In this document: positions 6,118 through 12,961 of the stretch, piece after piece
How positions within the stretch are numbered: the stretch's first letter is position 1
Layout: every line of letters begins with the position of its first letter
From: Flavobacteriales bacterium UBA7443
Lineage (GTDB): Bacteria > Bacteroidota > Bacteroidia > Flavobacteriales_D > Sanyastnellaceae
Assembly (NCBI GenBank): GCA_002477505.1
Contig: DLQB01000087.1
Location: 4,688-17,648 of the forward strand
Length of the DNA stretch: 12,961 nucleotides
Direction of reading: 5' to 3'
Program-made: the position numbers and the translations under genes
The notes under the pieces: model-generated
What the model was told of the DNA's origin: nothing
Seen by the model: only the letters and a program-made list of their open reading frames with translations
Databases searched by the model: none

Positions 6118-7563
6118 ATGGAAGCAGGCGATAAAAAAGAATTGTTGGGGGAGTCGTTCCAAGGAACGCCAACGGTGGTGCCCAGTCAGCCCACGCATAC
6201 CCGAAAACTGTACCTTGAAAGCTATGGGTGTCAAATGAATTTCAGTGATTCTGAAATTGTTGCGAGCATCCTGAGTGATGCCGGTTTTTCAACCACCCGG
6301 GAAGAGGACGAGGCCGACCTGATTTTGCTCAATACCTGTGCGATTCGCGAGAATGCGGAGCAACGTGTTCGAGCCAGGCTCCGACAATTCAAGCAAGCCA
6401 AAGGTGCTCGGCCTCACCTTGTGGTGGGGGTGTTGGGATGCATGGCTGAACGATTGAAAGAGTCATTATTGGAGCAAGAAAAATTGGTAGATCTGGTGGT
6501 GGGACCGGACGCGTATCGCGATCTCCCCAACCTTGTCGACCAAGTGCACGGTGGACAAAAAGCGGTGAACGTTTTGCTGAGCCGAGAAGAGACGTATGCG
6601 GAAATCAGTCCGGTGCGCTTGGATGCCAATGGTGTGACAGCATTCATAAGCATCATGCGCGGCTGTGATAATATGTGCAGCTTTTGTGTTGTGCCATTTA
6701 CGCGAGGAAGAGAGCGGAGCCGCGATCCGGAAAGCATCGTTCGTGAGGCACAGGAGCTGTTTGAAGCGGGTTACCGTGAAGTGACGTTGTTGGGCCAAAA
6801 CGTAGACAGCTACAAATGGAACATTGACAACAAGGGCGTCATCAAAGATGAGGAGCAGCCGGTGGTCCGTTTTGCAGAATTGATTGACCGTGTTGCCCAT
6901 GTCAATCCGGACCTTCGTGTTCGCTTTTCCACCAGCCACCCGAAGGACATGACCGACGACGTGCTCGAAGTGATGGCCCAACACGAAAATGTCTGCAAAT
7001 ACATCCACTTGCCCGTGCAGTCGGGAAATAGCGATGTTTTGAAGCGGATGAATCGAGGTTACACGAGAGAATGGTATTTGGAACGCATGGAATCCATTCA
7101 TCGCATCATGCCCGATTGTGCCACTTCAACGGATATCATTTCGGGATTCTGTGGCGAAACAGAAGCGGAGCATCAAGACACCCTTTCCCTGATGGAAATG
7201 ATGAGCTACGACATGGCTTATATGTTTTCTTACAGCGAACGGCCAAGGACCTTGGCGCAGCGAAAGTATGAAAACGACGTGCCTGAGGAAGTCAAGAAGA
7301 GACGCTTGCAGGAGATCATGGCGGTTCAGAAAGTGCATGCAGCGAACCGAACCAAATCATACGTTGGCCGTACTTACCGCGTTTTGGTCGAAGGCACCTC
7401 CAAGAAAAAAGAGGATCAATTTTTTGGTCGAACCACTTATAATACGGTAGTTGTTTTCCCCAAAGAAGATGCCCAGCCCGGGACCTATGTCAATGTCCAT
7501 GTGCATGATTGCACGCCGGTAACCCTCATCGGCACAATCACACAGGATTCGGAAGACGCATGA
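6118..7563 (+). CDS. miaB: tRNA-2-methylthio-N6-dimethylallyladenosine synthase MiaB
   Basis: The 481-residue radical-SAM methylthiotransferase converts i6A37 to ms2i6A37 in tRNAs that read U-initial codons, stabilising codon-anticodon pairing. The N-terminal UPF0004 domain starts at YLESYGCQMN and supplies Cys38, Cys74 (LLNTCAIREN) and Cys108 (VLGCMAER) for one 4Fe-4S cluster. The radical-SAM motif GCDNMCSFC gives Cys183, Cys187 and Cys190 for the second cluster, followed by the MiaB-type VVPFTRGRERSR. A C-terminal TRAM domain (about 412-475) binds tRNA. The YGCQMN and VVPFTRGRERSR motifs favour MiaB over the related MtaB and RimO. It is the first gene of a tight operon; the next gene starts 11 bp after its stop. 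A TAAATTTG promoter box lies 32 bp upstream. The length is typical, with a ~25-residue polar N-terminal extension. Confidence 0.97.
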   Translation: MEAGDKKELLGESFQGTPTVVPSQPTHTRKLYLESYGCQMNFSDSEIVASILSDAGFSTTREEDEADLILLNTCAIRENAEQRVRARLRQFKQAKGARPHLVVGVLGCMAERLKESLLEQEKLVDLVVGPDAYRDLPNLVDQVHGGQKAVNVLLSREETYAEISPVRLDANGVTAFISIMRGCDNMCSFCVVPFTRGRERSRDPESIVREAQELFEAGYREVTLLGQNVDSYKWNIDNKGVIKDEEQPVVRFAELIDRVAHVNPDLRVRFSTSHPKDMTDDVLEVMAQHENVCKYIHLPVQSGNSDVLKRMNRGYTREWYLERMESIHRIMPDCATSTDIISGFCGETEAEHQDTLSLMEMMSYDMAYMFSYSERPRTLAQRKYENDVPEEVKKRRLQEIMAVQKVHAANRTKSYVGRTYRVLVEGTSKKKEDQFFGRTTYNTVVVFPKEDAQPGTYVNVHVHDCTPVTLIGTITQDSEDA

Positions 7564-7574
7564 ATACTTAGGCA

Positions 7575-8870
7575 ATGGATGCAATAGCAATTAAACGAAG
7601 ATTTGGAGTCATTGGCGTCAGCCCGGCGCTTGACCGAGCGGTGACCGTAGCGTCCCAGGTGGCGCCTACGGATCTTTCCGTTTTGGTGTTGGGTGAGAGC
7701 GGAGTTGGAAAGGAAATCATGCCGCGTGTGGTGCATCAGTTTTCAAAACGAAAACACGGTGCCTTCATTGCCGTGAACTGCGGCGCGATTCCGGAAGGCA
7801 CGATTGATTCTGAACTTTTCGGGCATGAAAAAGGAGCGTTTACGGGTGCTACGGAATCGAGAAAAGGATATTTTGAAGAGGCAAATGGCGGAACCATTTT
7901 CCTCGACGAGGTTGCCGAATTGCCCATGACCACTCAAGTGCGATTACTGCGCGTGCTCGAGACTGGGGAGTTTATTCGGGTGGGCTCCTCCCGGGTTCAA
8001 AAAACCGATGTACGCGTCGTGGCGGCTACCAATGTGGATTTTGATGCGGCAATTAGCAAAGGGCGCTTCCGAGAAGACCTCTATTATCGATTGAGCCAAG
8101 TGCCGCTTGAAGTGCCGAGTCTTCGCGACCGTGCCCAGGACATTCACCTTTTGTTTCGGAAATTCACTACTGATTTTTCGGAAAAGTATCAAATGCCCCC
8201 GCTGTCCTTGAGCCCTGATGCCATTGAAGTGTTGGAGAATTATCCGTGGCCAGGAAATATTCGGCAGCTCAAGAACACGACTGAACAAATGTCTATTTTG
8301 GAGCAAAATCGCTCCATCAATGCCGACACCTTATTGGGGTATTTGCCCGAATCTCATCGGAGTAGATTGCCTGTGCACAGCCGTTCGGAAGATGATGAAT
8401 CAACACTCAATGAACGGGAAATCCTGTACAAAGTGTTGTTCGATATGCGCCAGGAAATGCAGGATTTGAAGAAGCTGGTCTTTGAGATGATGAAAGATGA
8501 CCAGATGTCGGAAACGCAGGCCGCACTGGCCAATCGAATCTTCAGGGCACCTGAAACGGCTCAGAAAAGACTTGCAGCAGGTTCGGAGCGAATGGAGGAA
8601 AACACGGCAGTCTCGAAATCAACGGACTGGTCCGCCCCATCTTGGGACAGTGAGTTGAATGCCAATTCACTGGAGTCTGTGCCTTTGGGCGCAAATGAGG
8701 CACAAGAAGTGGAGGAGGTGGAGGAAGTCCTCTCACTGCAGGATTCAGAAAAGGAGTTGATCCGAAGAGCCCTCTCCAAACACCGCAACCGCAGGAAGTA
8801 TGCGGCGCTAGAATTGGGCATATCGGAAAGGACGCTGTACCGAAAAATCAAAGAATACGGACTCAAATGA
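7575..8870 (+). CDS. Sigma-54-dependent transcriptional activator without receiver domain
   Basis: The 431-residue AAA+ enhancer-binding protein remodels RNA polymerase bearing sigma-54. Walker A is GESGVGKE (40-47), the sigma-54 contact loop is GAFTGA (87-92), Walker B is GGTIFLDE (105-112), and the arginine-finger region is GRFREDLYYRLS (163-174). WPGNIRQLKN (225-234) closes the AAA+ lid. A C-terminal Fis-type helix-turn-helix (about 390-431, RRKYAALELGISERTLYRKI) binds DNA. There is no N-terminal response-regulator, GAF or PAS domain: the AAA+ core begins after about ten residues. A ~125-residue linker (about 262-388), rich in charged residues and containing EVEEVEEV, joins the core to the DNA-binding domain. 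It lies between miaB and lptE; its TGA overlaps the lptE ATG (ATGA). Its targets are not shown by the sequence, but a sigma-54-like element lies upstream of groES. Confidence 0.93.
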   Translation: MDAIAIKRRFGVIGVSPALDRAVTVASQVAPTDLSVLVLGESGVGKEIMPRVVHQFSKRKHGAFIAVNCGAIPEGTIDSELFGHEKGAFTGATESRKGYFEEANGGTIFLDEVAELPMTTQVRLLRVLETGEFIRVGSSRVQKTDVRVVAATNVDFDAAISKGRFREDLYYRLSQVPLEVPSLRDRAQDIHLLFRKFTTDFSEKYQMPPLSLSPDAIEVLENYPWPGNIRQLKNTTEQMSILEQNRSINADTLLGYLPESHRSRLPVHSRSEDDESTLNEREILYKVLFDMRQEMQDLKKLVFEMMKDDQMSETQAALANRIFRAPETAQKRLAAGSERMEENTAVSKSTDWSAPSWDSELNANSLESVPLGANEAQEVEEVEEVLSLQDSEKELIRRALSKHRNRRKYAALELGISERTLYRKIKEYGLK

Positions 8871-9373
8871 AAGCGATTCAAACTTCGCTAATTCCAGCGC
8901 TTGCCTTCGTTTTATTTGCCTTTGGTTGCGGAATTTATTCCCCGTACGGTGCGCAAACATCGGGTGCCAAGACGTATTCCGTGTCGGCGTTTGAGTTGGT
9001 AACTCCATTGGCCACTGCTGCAAGTGCTTTGGCGTTGACAGAAGAGCTGAGGGATCGGATTCAACGGCAATCCACTTTGCGCTTGGTTAACGGTGAAGGC
9101 GAACTACAATTCGCTGCGGATATTACGGTTTGGGACGTGAAACCAGTGAATGTGCAAGGGGATGAGACCGCTGCTTCGAATCGACTTACCATTGGGCTGC
9201 GGCTCAGTTACGAGAATACCTTGGTTCCTGATCTGAGTTTTGAACGCACGTTTACGCGTTTCGCAGACTACACTAGCGATCAAGATTTGCTGCAGGTTGA
9301 AGATGAATTGGTCGGAGAAATAGGAGCGCAATTGTCCCAAGATATTTTCAATGCTACTTTAGGCAACTGGTGA
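8867..9373 (+). CDS. lptE: LptE-like LPS-assembly lipoprotein
   Basis: The 168-residue protein starts with a lipoprotein signal peptide (basic start, hydrophobic run to AFVLFAFGC) with the lipid-attachment Cys at residue 21. The following GIYSPYGA is typical of Bacteroidota LptE-like proteins (GIYSFSGA-type). LptE plugs the LptD barrel in the outer membrane and helps insert lipopolysaccharide. The rest is a mixed alpha/beta domain of the right size, with a repeatedly exposed Thr/Leu strand pattern (LTIGLRLSYEN) and a helix at the end (EDELVGEIGAQLSQDIFN). Start and stop overlap the sigma-54 activator gene by four bases, so translation is probably coupled. The assignment rests on the N-terminus, length and conserved gene order, since LptE sequences are poorly conserved. 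Confidence 0.85.
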   Translation: MKAIQTSLIPALAFVLFAFGCGIYSPYGAQTSGAKTYSVSAFELVTPLATAASALALTEELRDRIQRQSTLRLVNGEGELQFAADITVWDVKPVNVQGDETAASNRLTIGLRLSYENTLVPDLSFERTFTRFADYTSDQDLLQVEDELVGEIGAQLSQDIFNATLGNW

Positions 9374-9394
9374 GCTGACCCATCCCTACCGATC

Positions 9395-10318
9395 ATGCAA
9401 ATTCATCGAATTCAACAATTGATTGCGAACCCTGAACAGGTCGTTCCTGCGGATCGTCAGGGATTGGAAGAGTGGTGCAATCGGTATCCATATGCGGGCG
9501 TCTTTGCCATGTTACTCGCCCGTTGCAGTGCCGTGGAAGGGCACATGGATGAGGAGAAGGATTTGTTGCGAGCGGCCTCCGCAGCTTCGTTTCGTCAACC
9601 CCTGTTTGATTTGATTGTTCAGGCGAAGTTGGTGGAGGAGGCACGGTCCGTGCATGAGTCGTTGTCGAATGGCTCGGGCGATGAGGTAAAAGGAGACGAA
9701 AAAGAACGGATGGAATCCAGTGCGGACGGGAGAAATAACTCGGGGCTGAATCCCGATGAGCCTGTCGAAAGAGAGGCGTTGATTTCAGCAATTGAGCGCA
9801 CCATCGAACACGACGTGACCCATTGGGATTCGAATGCGGTGGTGGAAGAACAAGCCGTCACTGTTGCGCTGCCAGAAGACATTCAGTTGATTCAATCTTC
9901 GGTTTCTTCTCCCTTTTCGAATTGGCTCTTGCAGCGCGCTTCCGAAGTAGGGTTTGGCGACGTTTCTGAAACACCAAGCACCGCTCCTGAATCAGGGGCA
10001 GCCTCAATTCCGGAGGAATCCAATGAGAAGAAAAGTCAAATGGATTTGATCAATCGGTTCATCGCTGAACAACCTCGCCTTGGACCCATTCGGGAATCGC
10101 TAGAGTCCAAGCCATGGGTGTCGGATAGCATCCTGGAAGACCCTTCATTGGTGACGGAGACGATGGCGCGGGTGTATGCCAAACAAGGCCTTTTTGAGAA
10201 GGCTCGAAAAGCTTACCACCTTTTATCATTGAAATATCCAGCAAAAAGCACTTATTTTGCACTCCAATTGAAAAAACTGGAGGACCCAGCATCTGGATTG
10301 GGAACATCGAACGAATAA
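9395..10318 (+). CDS. Conserved protein of unknown function with TPR-like C-terminus
   Basis: The 307-residue product has no signal peptide or membrane span. Residues 1-90 form a helical domain that starts IHRIQQLIANPEQV and includes YPYAGVFAMLLARC. The middle (about 95-215) is acidic, polar and probably disordered, and contains a short motif SPFSNWLLQ (172-180). The end (about 215-296) is well ordered: LINRFIAEQPRLGPI, a WVSDSILEDPSLVTETMARVYA stretch, and a TPR-like helix pair (QGLFEKARKAYHLLSLKYP followed by STYFALQLKKLE). Such proteins occur between lptE and secG in many Bacteroidota, so it is a real conserved gene, but I know of no assigned function. TPR-like ends usually mediate protein contacts; the neighbours hint at a cytoplasmic partner in envelope or secretion work. 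It starts 21 bp after lptE and ends 9 bp before secG. Confidence 0.85.
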   Translation: MQIHRIQQLIANPEQVVPADRQGLEEWCNRYPYAGVFAMLLARCSAVEGHMDEEKDLLRAASAASFRQPLFDLIVQAKLVEEARSVHESLSNGSGDEVKGDEKERMESSADGRNNSGLNPDEPVEREALISAIERTIEHDVTHWDSNAVVEEQAVTVALPEDIQLIQSSVSSPFSNWLLQRASEVGFGDVSETPSTAPESGAASIPEESNEKKSQMDLINRFIAEQPRLGPIRESLESKPWVSDSILEDPSLVTETMARVYAKQGLFEKARKAYHLLSLKYPAKSTYFALQLKKLEDPASGLGTSNE

Positions 10319-10327
10319 AACGGAATC

Positions 10328-10627
10328 ATGGGATACTTTTTAATGGCGGTCATTTTGTTGGTATGCGTCCTTCTCGGAGGAGTCATCTTGATCCAAAATC
10401 CGAAAGGAGGGGGATTGGCAACAGGTTTTCAAGGAGCGAGCCAGCTGGGTGGTGTGCAAAAAACCACGGATTTTTTGGTGAAAGCCACGTGGGTCCTGAC
10501 CGGTGCCCTGTTTGTCTTGTGCATTGTGGCCGGAATCTTTTTCGGTAACATGAATGAGGATGTAGGAATTGACGAGAGCATTTTGCCGACCACGACGCTA
10601 CCTATGGAAGCGCCAGCAGCAGAATAA
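10328..10627 (+). CDS. secG: Preprotein translocase subunit SecG
   Basis: The 99-residue protein has two transmembrane spans (about 3-22 and 50-73) joined by the SecG loop containing IQNPKGGGLATGFQG. This loop matches the family consensus (VLIQ..KGGGLG..F). SecG associates with SecYE and helps SecA-driven export through the inner membrane. The C-terminal tail (about 78-99) is acidic and Ala/Pro-rich, as is common for this protein in Bacteroidota. It is the last gene of the miaB operon and is followed 26 bp later by a strong intrinsic terminator. Confidence 0.95.
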   Translation: MGYFLMAVILLVCVLLGGVILIQNPKGGGLATGFQGASQLGGVQKTTDFLVKATWVLTGALFVLCIVAGIFFGNMNEDVGIDESILPTTTLPMEAPAAE

Positions 10628-10653
10628 GGCATCCATTTGCAACGGAACTTGAA

Positions 10654-10690
10654 AACGTGCCAGCCTGACAAGGTTGACACGTTTTTTTTT
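10654..10690 (+). terminator. Strong intrinsic terminator after secG
   Basis: A 30-base hairpin (10654-10683) has arms beginning AACGTG and ending CACGTT, about 12 pairs with one mismatch and one G-T pair, and a TGACAA loop. It runs directly into nine T (10682-10690). This separates the miaB-secG operon from groES-groEL. It leaves a 132 bp regulatory space before the groES start. Confidence 0.9.
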
Positions 10691-10774
10691 GGAACGATTT
10701 GAAATGCTGACAACATTGCGTGGCTGAGAGGGAAAACCTGACACGGAGGCAGTGAATTACAGGCCAAAGTGGAT

Positions 10775-10790
10775 TGGCACGAAAATCGAT
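10775..10790 (+). promoter_or_regulatory. Possible sigma-54 -24/-12 element upstream of groES
   Basis: TGGCACG followed after four bases by TCGAT matches the sigma-54 consensus TGGCACG-N4-TTGCW at 10 of 12 defined positions. The -24 half is perfect. The -12 half lacks the usual GC (GA here), which weakens the case. A start about 12 bases downstream would give a leader of about 22 bases before the groES ATG. No good TAnnTTTG box is seen in this 132 bp region, so the chaperonin promoter is otherwise unexplained. Confidence 0.3.
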
Positions 10791-10822
10791 TCAGGGTAAT
10801 CAAATCTTAAAAACCAAGACGC

Positions 10823-11098
10823 ATGTCAATGAACATTAAACCGCTTGCCGATCGGGTTCTCGTGGAACCAGCCGCGGCAGAAGAAAAGACCGCCAGCGGA
10901 ATCATCATCCCAGATACCGCAAAAGAAAAGCCGCAACGCGGGACGGTTGTAGCTGTGGGGCCTGGCAAACCTGAAGAGCCGACCACTGTGAAAGTTGGAG
11001 ATACCGTTTTGTATGGCAAGTACTCCGGAACAGAGCTTCAAGTAGAAGGATCCGATTACATGATCATGCGCGAGAGCGATATCCTCGCCATCGTCTGA
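10823..11098 (+). CDS. groES: Co-chaperonin GroES (Hsp10)
   Basis: The 91-residue protein forms the heptameric lid of the GroEL folding chamber. It begins NIKPLADRVLVEPAAAEEKTASGI, carrying the family's PLxDRVLV motif and the mobile loop (EKTASGIIIPDTAKEKPQ, about 21-38) that docks on GroEL. VVAVGPGK, GDTVLYGKYSGTE and DYMIMRESDILAI at the end are all standard. The length is normal for the Bacteroidota form. Two in-frame starts lie close together (ATG at 10823 and 10829), and both leave the domain intact. It is the first gene of the chaperonin operon, 47 bp before groEL. Confidence 0.98.
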   Translation: MSMNIKPLADRVLVEPAAAEEKTASGIIIPDTAKEKPQRGTVVAVGPGKPEEPTTVKVGDTVLYGKYSGTELQVEGSDYMIMRESDILAIV

Positions 11099-11145
11099 GT
11101 CAAGGACGAACAAAGCATTGAAAGAAAATAAAAAAAACATTTGAA

Positions 11146-12783
11146 ATGGCTAAAGACATTCAATTCAATACAGCCGCCCGAAACGGCTTGAAAGCAGGCG
11201 TTGATAAGCTTGCTGACGCAGTGAAAGTAACCTTGGGTCCCAAGGGCCGCAACGTAGTGATTGAGAAGAAATTTGGAGCACCGGCAGTCACGAAAGATGG
11301 CGTTTCGGTGGCGCGTGAAATTGAACTCAAGGACCCTTTGGAGAACATGGGGGCACAGATGGTAAAAGAGGTAGCGTCGAAGACCGCAGACGTGGCCGGT
11401 GATGGCACAACGACTGCTACTGTTTTGGCACAAGCCTTGATTGGTGAAGGTCTGCGAAATGTCGCTGCCGGCGCCAACCCGATGGATTTGAAGCGCGGGA
11501 TGGACAAAGCGACCAAGGCGATTGTCACGGAGTTGCAGAAGATTTCACGTGAAGTGGGGAGTGATATTTCTAAAATCGAGCAAGTCGCAACCATCTCCGC
11601 CAATAATGACGAGGCGGTCGGTAGCTTGATCGCTGAAGCGATGAAAGTCGTTGGCAATGAAGGGGTGATCACAGTCGAAGAAGCGAAAGGAACCGACACG
11701 GAAGTCAAAACCGTGGAAGGAATGCAATTTGATCGCGGTTACTTGTCGCCTTATTTTGTGACAAATAGCGAGAAGATGGAGGCCGAACTGGACAACCCTT
11801 TCATCCTCATCTACGATAAGAAAATCTCAACCATGAAAGACTTGCTCCCTAGCTTGGAGCAAACAGCCCAAAGCGGCCGCCCTCTATTGATCATTGCAGA
11901 GGATTTGGACGGAGAGGCGCTCGCGACTCTTGTGGTGAACAAAATCCGAGGATCTCTGAAAGTGGCTGCCGTGAAAGCACCGGGCTTCGGAGACCGACGG
12001 AAGGCCATGTTGCAAGACATCGCGATTTTGACCGGTGGACAGGTGATTTCAGAAGAGACAGGACTCAAGTTGGAAAACGTCACGTTAGCGGATTTGGGCA
12101 GCGCAGAGAAAATCACGATTGACAAAGACAACACCACCGTCGTCAACGGTGCGGGTGAGAAAGATGCAATCGAGTCACGCATCGGTCAGATCAAAGCGCA
12201 GGTGGAAACGACCACTTCAGACTACGATAAAGAAAAGTTGCAAGAGCGATTGGCTAAGCTTGCAGGCGGAGTAGCCGTCTTGTATGTGGGCGCGGCGACT
12301 GAGGTTGAAATGAAAGAAAAGAAGGACCGTGTAGACGATGCGTTGCATGCAACCCGCGCTGCGGTGGAAGAAGGCATCGTACCTGGTGGTGGAACCGCTT
12401 ACATTCGAGCGGCGGCCACCGTCGCGTCGATGGAAGGGCTGAATGCGGATGAAACGACGGGGATGAAGATTGTGATGCGCGCCATTGAAGAGCCGTTGCG
12501 TCAGATAGTGAGCAATGCGGGTGGAGAAGGAGCAGTGGTGGTCAATGCTGTGCGAGAAGGAAAAGGTGACTTCGGTTACAATGCACGGACGGAGGTCTAT
12601 GAAAACTTGTTTGAAGCAGGCGTCATTGACCCGACCAAAGTGACCCGTGTCGCACTGGAAAATGCGGTTTCCATTTCGGGAATGGTGTTGATCACCGAAT
12701 GTGTGGTTTCCGATGAAGAAGAAGAAGCGCTTCCAGCAGGACCGCCGGCAGGCATGGGCGGAGGCATGGGCGGAATGATGTAA
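11146..12783 (+). CDS. groEL: Chaperonin GroEL (Hsp60)
   Basis: The 545-residue ATP-driven chaperonin assembles into double heptameric rings that enclose unfolded proteins together with GroES. The equatorial ATP site shows VTLGPKGRNVVI near residue 30 and GDGTTTATVLAQ near residue 87. The apical domain is intact, and LAGGVAVLYVGAATEVEMKEKK and EEGIVPGGGTAYIRA are the usual hallmarks of the C-terminal half. The tail ends in a GGM repeat (MGGGMGGMM) as in canonical GroEL. Only one chaperonin operon is visible here. Its length and intact motifs indicate an ordinary functional copy. A strong terminator follows 27 bp after the stop. Confidence 0.99.
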   Translation: MAKDIQFNTAARNGLKAGVDKLADAVKVTLGPKGRNVVIEKKFGAPAVTKDGVSVAREIELKDPLENMGAQMVKEVASKTADVAGDGTTTATVLAQALIGEGLRNVAAGANPMDLKRGMDKATKAIVTELQKISREVGSDISKIEQVATISANNDEAVGSLIAEAMKVVGNEGVITVEEAKGTDTEVKTVEGMQFDRGYLSPYFVTNSEKMEAELDNPFILIYDKKISTMKDLLPSLEQTAQSGRPLLIIAEDLDGEALATLVVNKIRGSLKVAAVKAPGFGDRRKAMLQDIAILTGGQVISEETGLKLENVTLADLGSAEKITIDKDNTTVVNGAGEKDAIESRIGQIKAQVETTTSDYDKEKLQERLAKLAGGVAVLYVGAATEVEMKEKKDRVDDALHATRAAVEEGIVPGGGTAYIRAAATVASMEGLNADETTGMKIVMRAIEEPLRQIVSNAGGEGAVVVNAVREGKGDFGYNARTEVYENLFEAGVIDPTKVTRVALENAVSISGMVLITECVVSDEEEEALPAGPPAGMGGGMGGMM

Positions 12784-12810
12784 ATGTCCTCACGAGACGA
12801 TAAAGGGAAA

Positions 12811-12840
12811 AGCCACTCCAGTTCTGGGGTGGCTTTTTTT
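12811..12840 (+). terminator. Intrinsic terminator after groEL
   Basis: The arms AGCCACTCCAG and CTGGGGTGGCT pair over 10-11 positions with one G-T pair and a tiny loop. The hairpin is followed by a run of seven T (12834-12840) and preceded by AAA. It ends the groES-groEL transcript. Confidence 0.93.
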
Positions 12841-12845
12841 GTGCC

Positions 12846-12873
12846 TTGAACCGGAGGATCCATTGTAAATTGC
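12846..12873 (+). promoter_or_regulatory. Candidate promoter for the ABC ATPase gene
   Basis: TTG (12846-12848) is followed after 17 bases by TAAATTGC (12866-12873), an approximate TAnnTTTG box. The predicted start point falls within a few bases of the ATG at 12879, so the transcript would be leaderless or nearly so. The match is imperfect at the last two -7 positions. Confidence 0.35.
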
Positions 12874-12878
12874 GGCCG

Positions 12879-12961
12879 ATGGCAATCCGCATTCAAAATG
12901 TGTCCAAGGTGTTTGGCAATCAAGAGGCACTTTCCAATGTCTCATTGCAAATCCCCTCCGC
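12879..12961 (+). CDS. gldA: ABC transporter ATP-binding protein, GldA-like (N-terminal fragment)
   Basis: The frame opens with ATG at 12879 and runs to the window edge (27 codons plus two bases). The product starts MAIRIQNVSKVFGNQEALSN and continues VSLQIPS. This is the standard opening of an ABC ATPase, including the aromatic A-loop residue (Phe12) that stacks on ATP, and ends just before the Walker A motif. The wording is close to GldA, the ATPase of the GldA-GldF-GldG complex linked to gliding and type IX secretion in Bacteroidota. With only 27 residues, another ABC-2-type ATPase remains possible. It follows the groEL terminator and probably has its own promoter. Confidence 0.6.
   Translation, partial: MAIRIQNVSKVFGNQEALSNVSLQIPS

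Noticed and set aside
6466..7101. Long antisense open frame (211 codons) inside miaB
   Set aside because: It is entirely opposite a clear, motif-complete miaB, and its translation shows no domain or membrane pattern; it is a shadow frame.
11160..11708. Antisense open frame (182 codons) inside groEL
   Set aside because: It is a shadow of a highly conserved gene with strong codon bias; its Ser/Thr/Ala-rich translation is typical of reverse-strand artefacts.
1..12961. Mobile element, CRISPR array, toxin-antitoxin, defence island or RNA gene
   Set aside because: No transposase, integrase, spaced direct repeats, tRNA-like cloverleaf or rRNA sequence was seen; all gene space is accounted for by core genes.

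Overview
The window looks like chromosomal DNA from a member of the Bacteroidota, most likely a marine Flavobacteriales-type lineage (Cryomorphaceae/Schleiferiaceae-like; this placement is inference). The evidence is a PorP/SprF-type secretion protein, an arginase-like protein of the kind found in this phylum, the gene string miaB - sigma-54 activator - lptE - unknown - secG - groES - groEL, a GldA-like ABC ATPase, TAnnTTTG-type promoter elements, and no obvious Shine-Dalgarno sequences. Base composition is near 50% G+C by eye. No tRNA, rRNA, CRISPR array, insertion sequence or prophage gene was seen.

Left block (1-4127, all on the minus strand): topA (DNA topoisomerase I) is followed by an arginase/formimidoylglutamase-like protein that has lost half of the canonical metal ligands, and then by the N-terminal part of a PorP/SprF protein that runs off the left edge. 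In related genomes porP commonly sits next to the type IX secretion and gliding genes gldK/L/M/N, so those may lie just outside the window.

Middle block (4249-6022, plus strand): a polytopic GT-C (family 39/ArnT-like) glycosyltransferase overlaps by 14 bp a 44-residue single-span membrane protein gene. It diverges from topA across a 121 bp intergenic region.

Right-central operon (6118-10627, plus strand): miaB (tRNA methylthiolation), a sigma-54 activator with no sensor domain, lptE (LPS assembly lipoprotein), a 307-residue protein of unknown function with a TPR-like C-terminus, and secG (protein translocation). The genes are packed tightly (gaps of 9-21 bp, one ATGA overlap). A TAAATTTG promoter element precedes the operon and a strong intrinsic terminator follows secG. 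The operon joins tRNA modification, transcriptional control and envelope biogenesis.

Right end (10823-12961): the groES-groEL chaperonin operon has its own upstream region with a sigma-54-like element and three phased CTGACA hexamers, and ends at a strong terminator. The first 27 codons of a GldA-like ABC transporter ATPase follow.

Most of this is ordinary core genome. The points most worth a second look are the probable arginase-fold pseudoenzyme beside secretion genes, the overlapping membrane microprotein, and the possible shared operator/sigma-54 logic upstream of miaB and groES.
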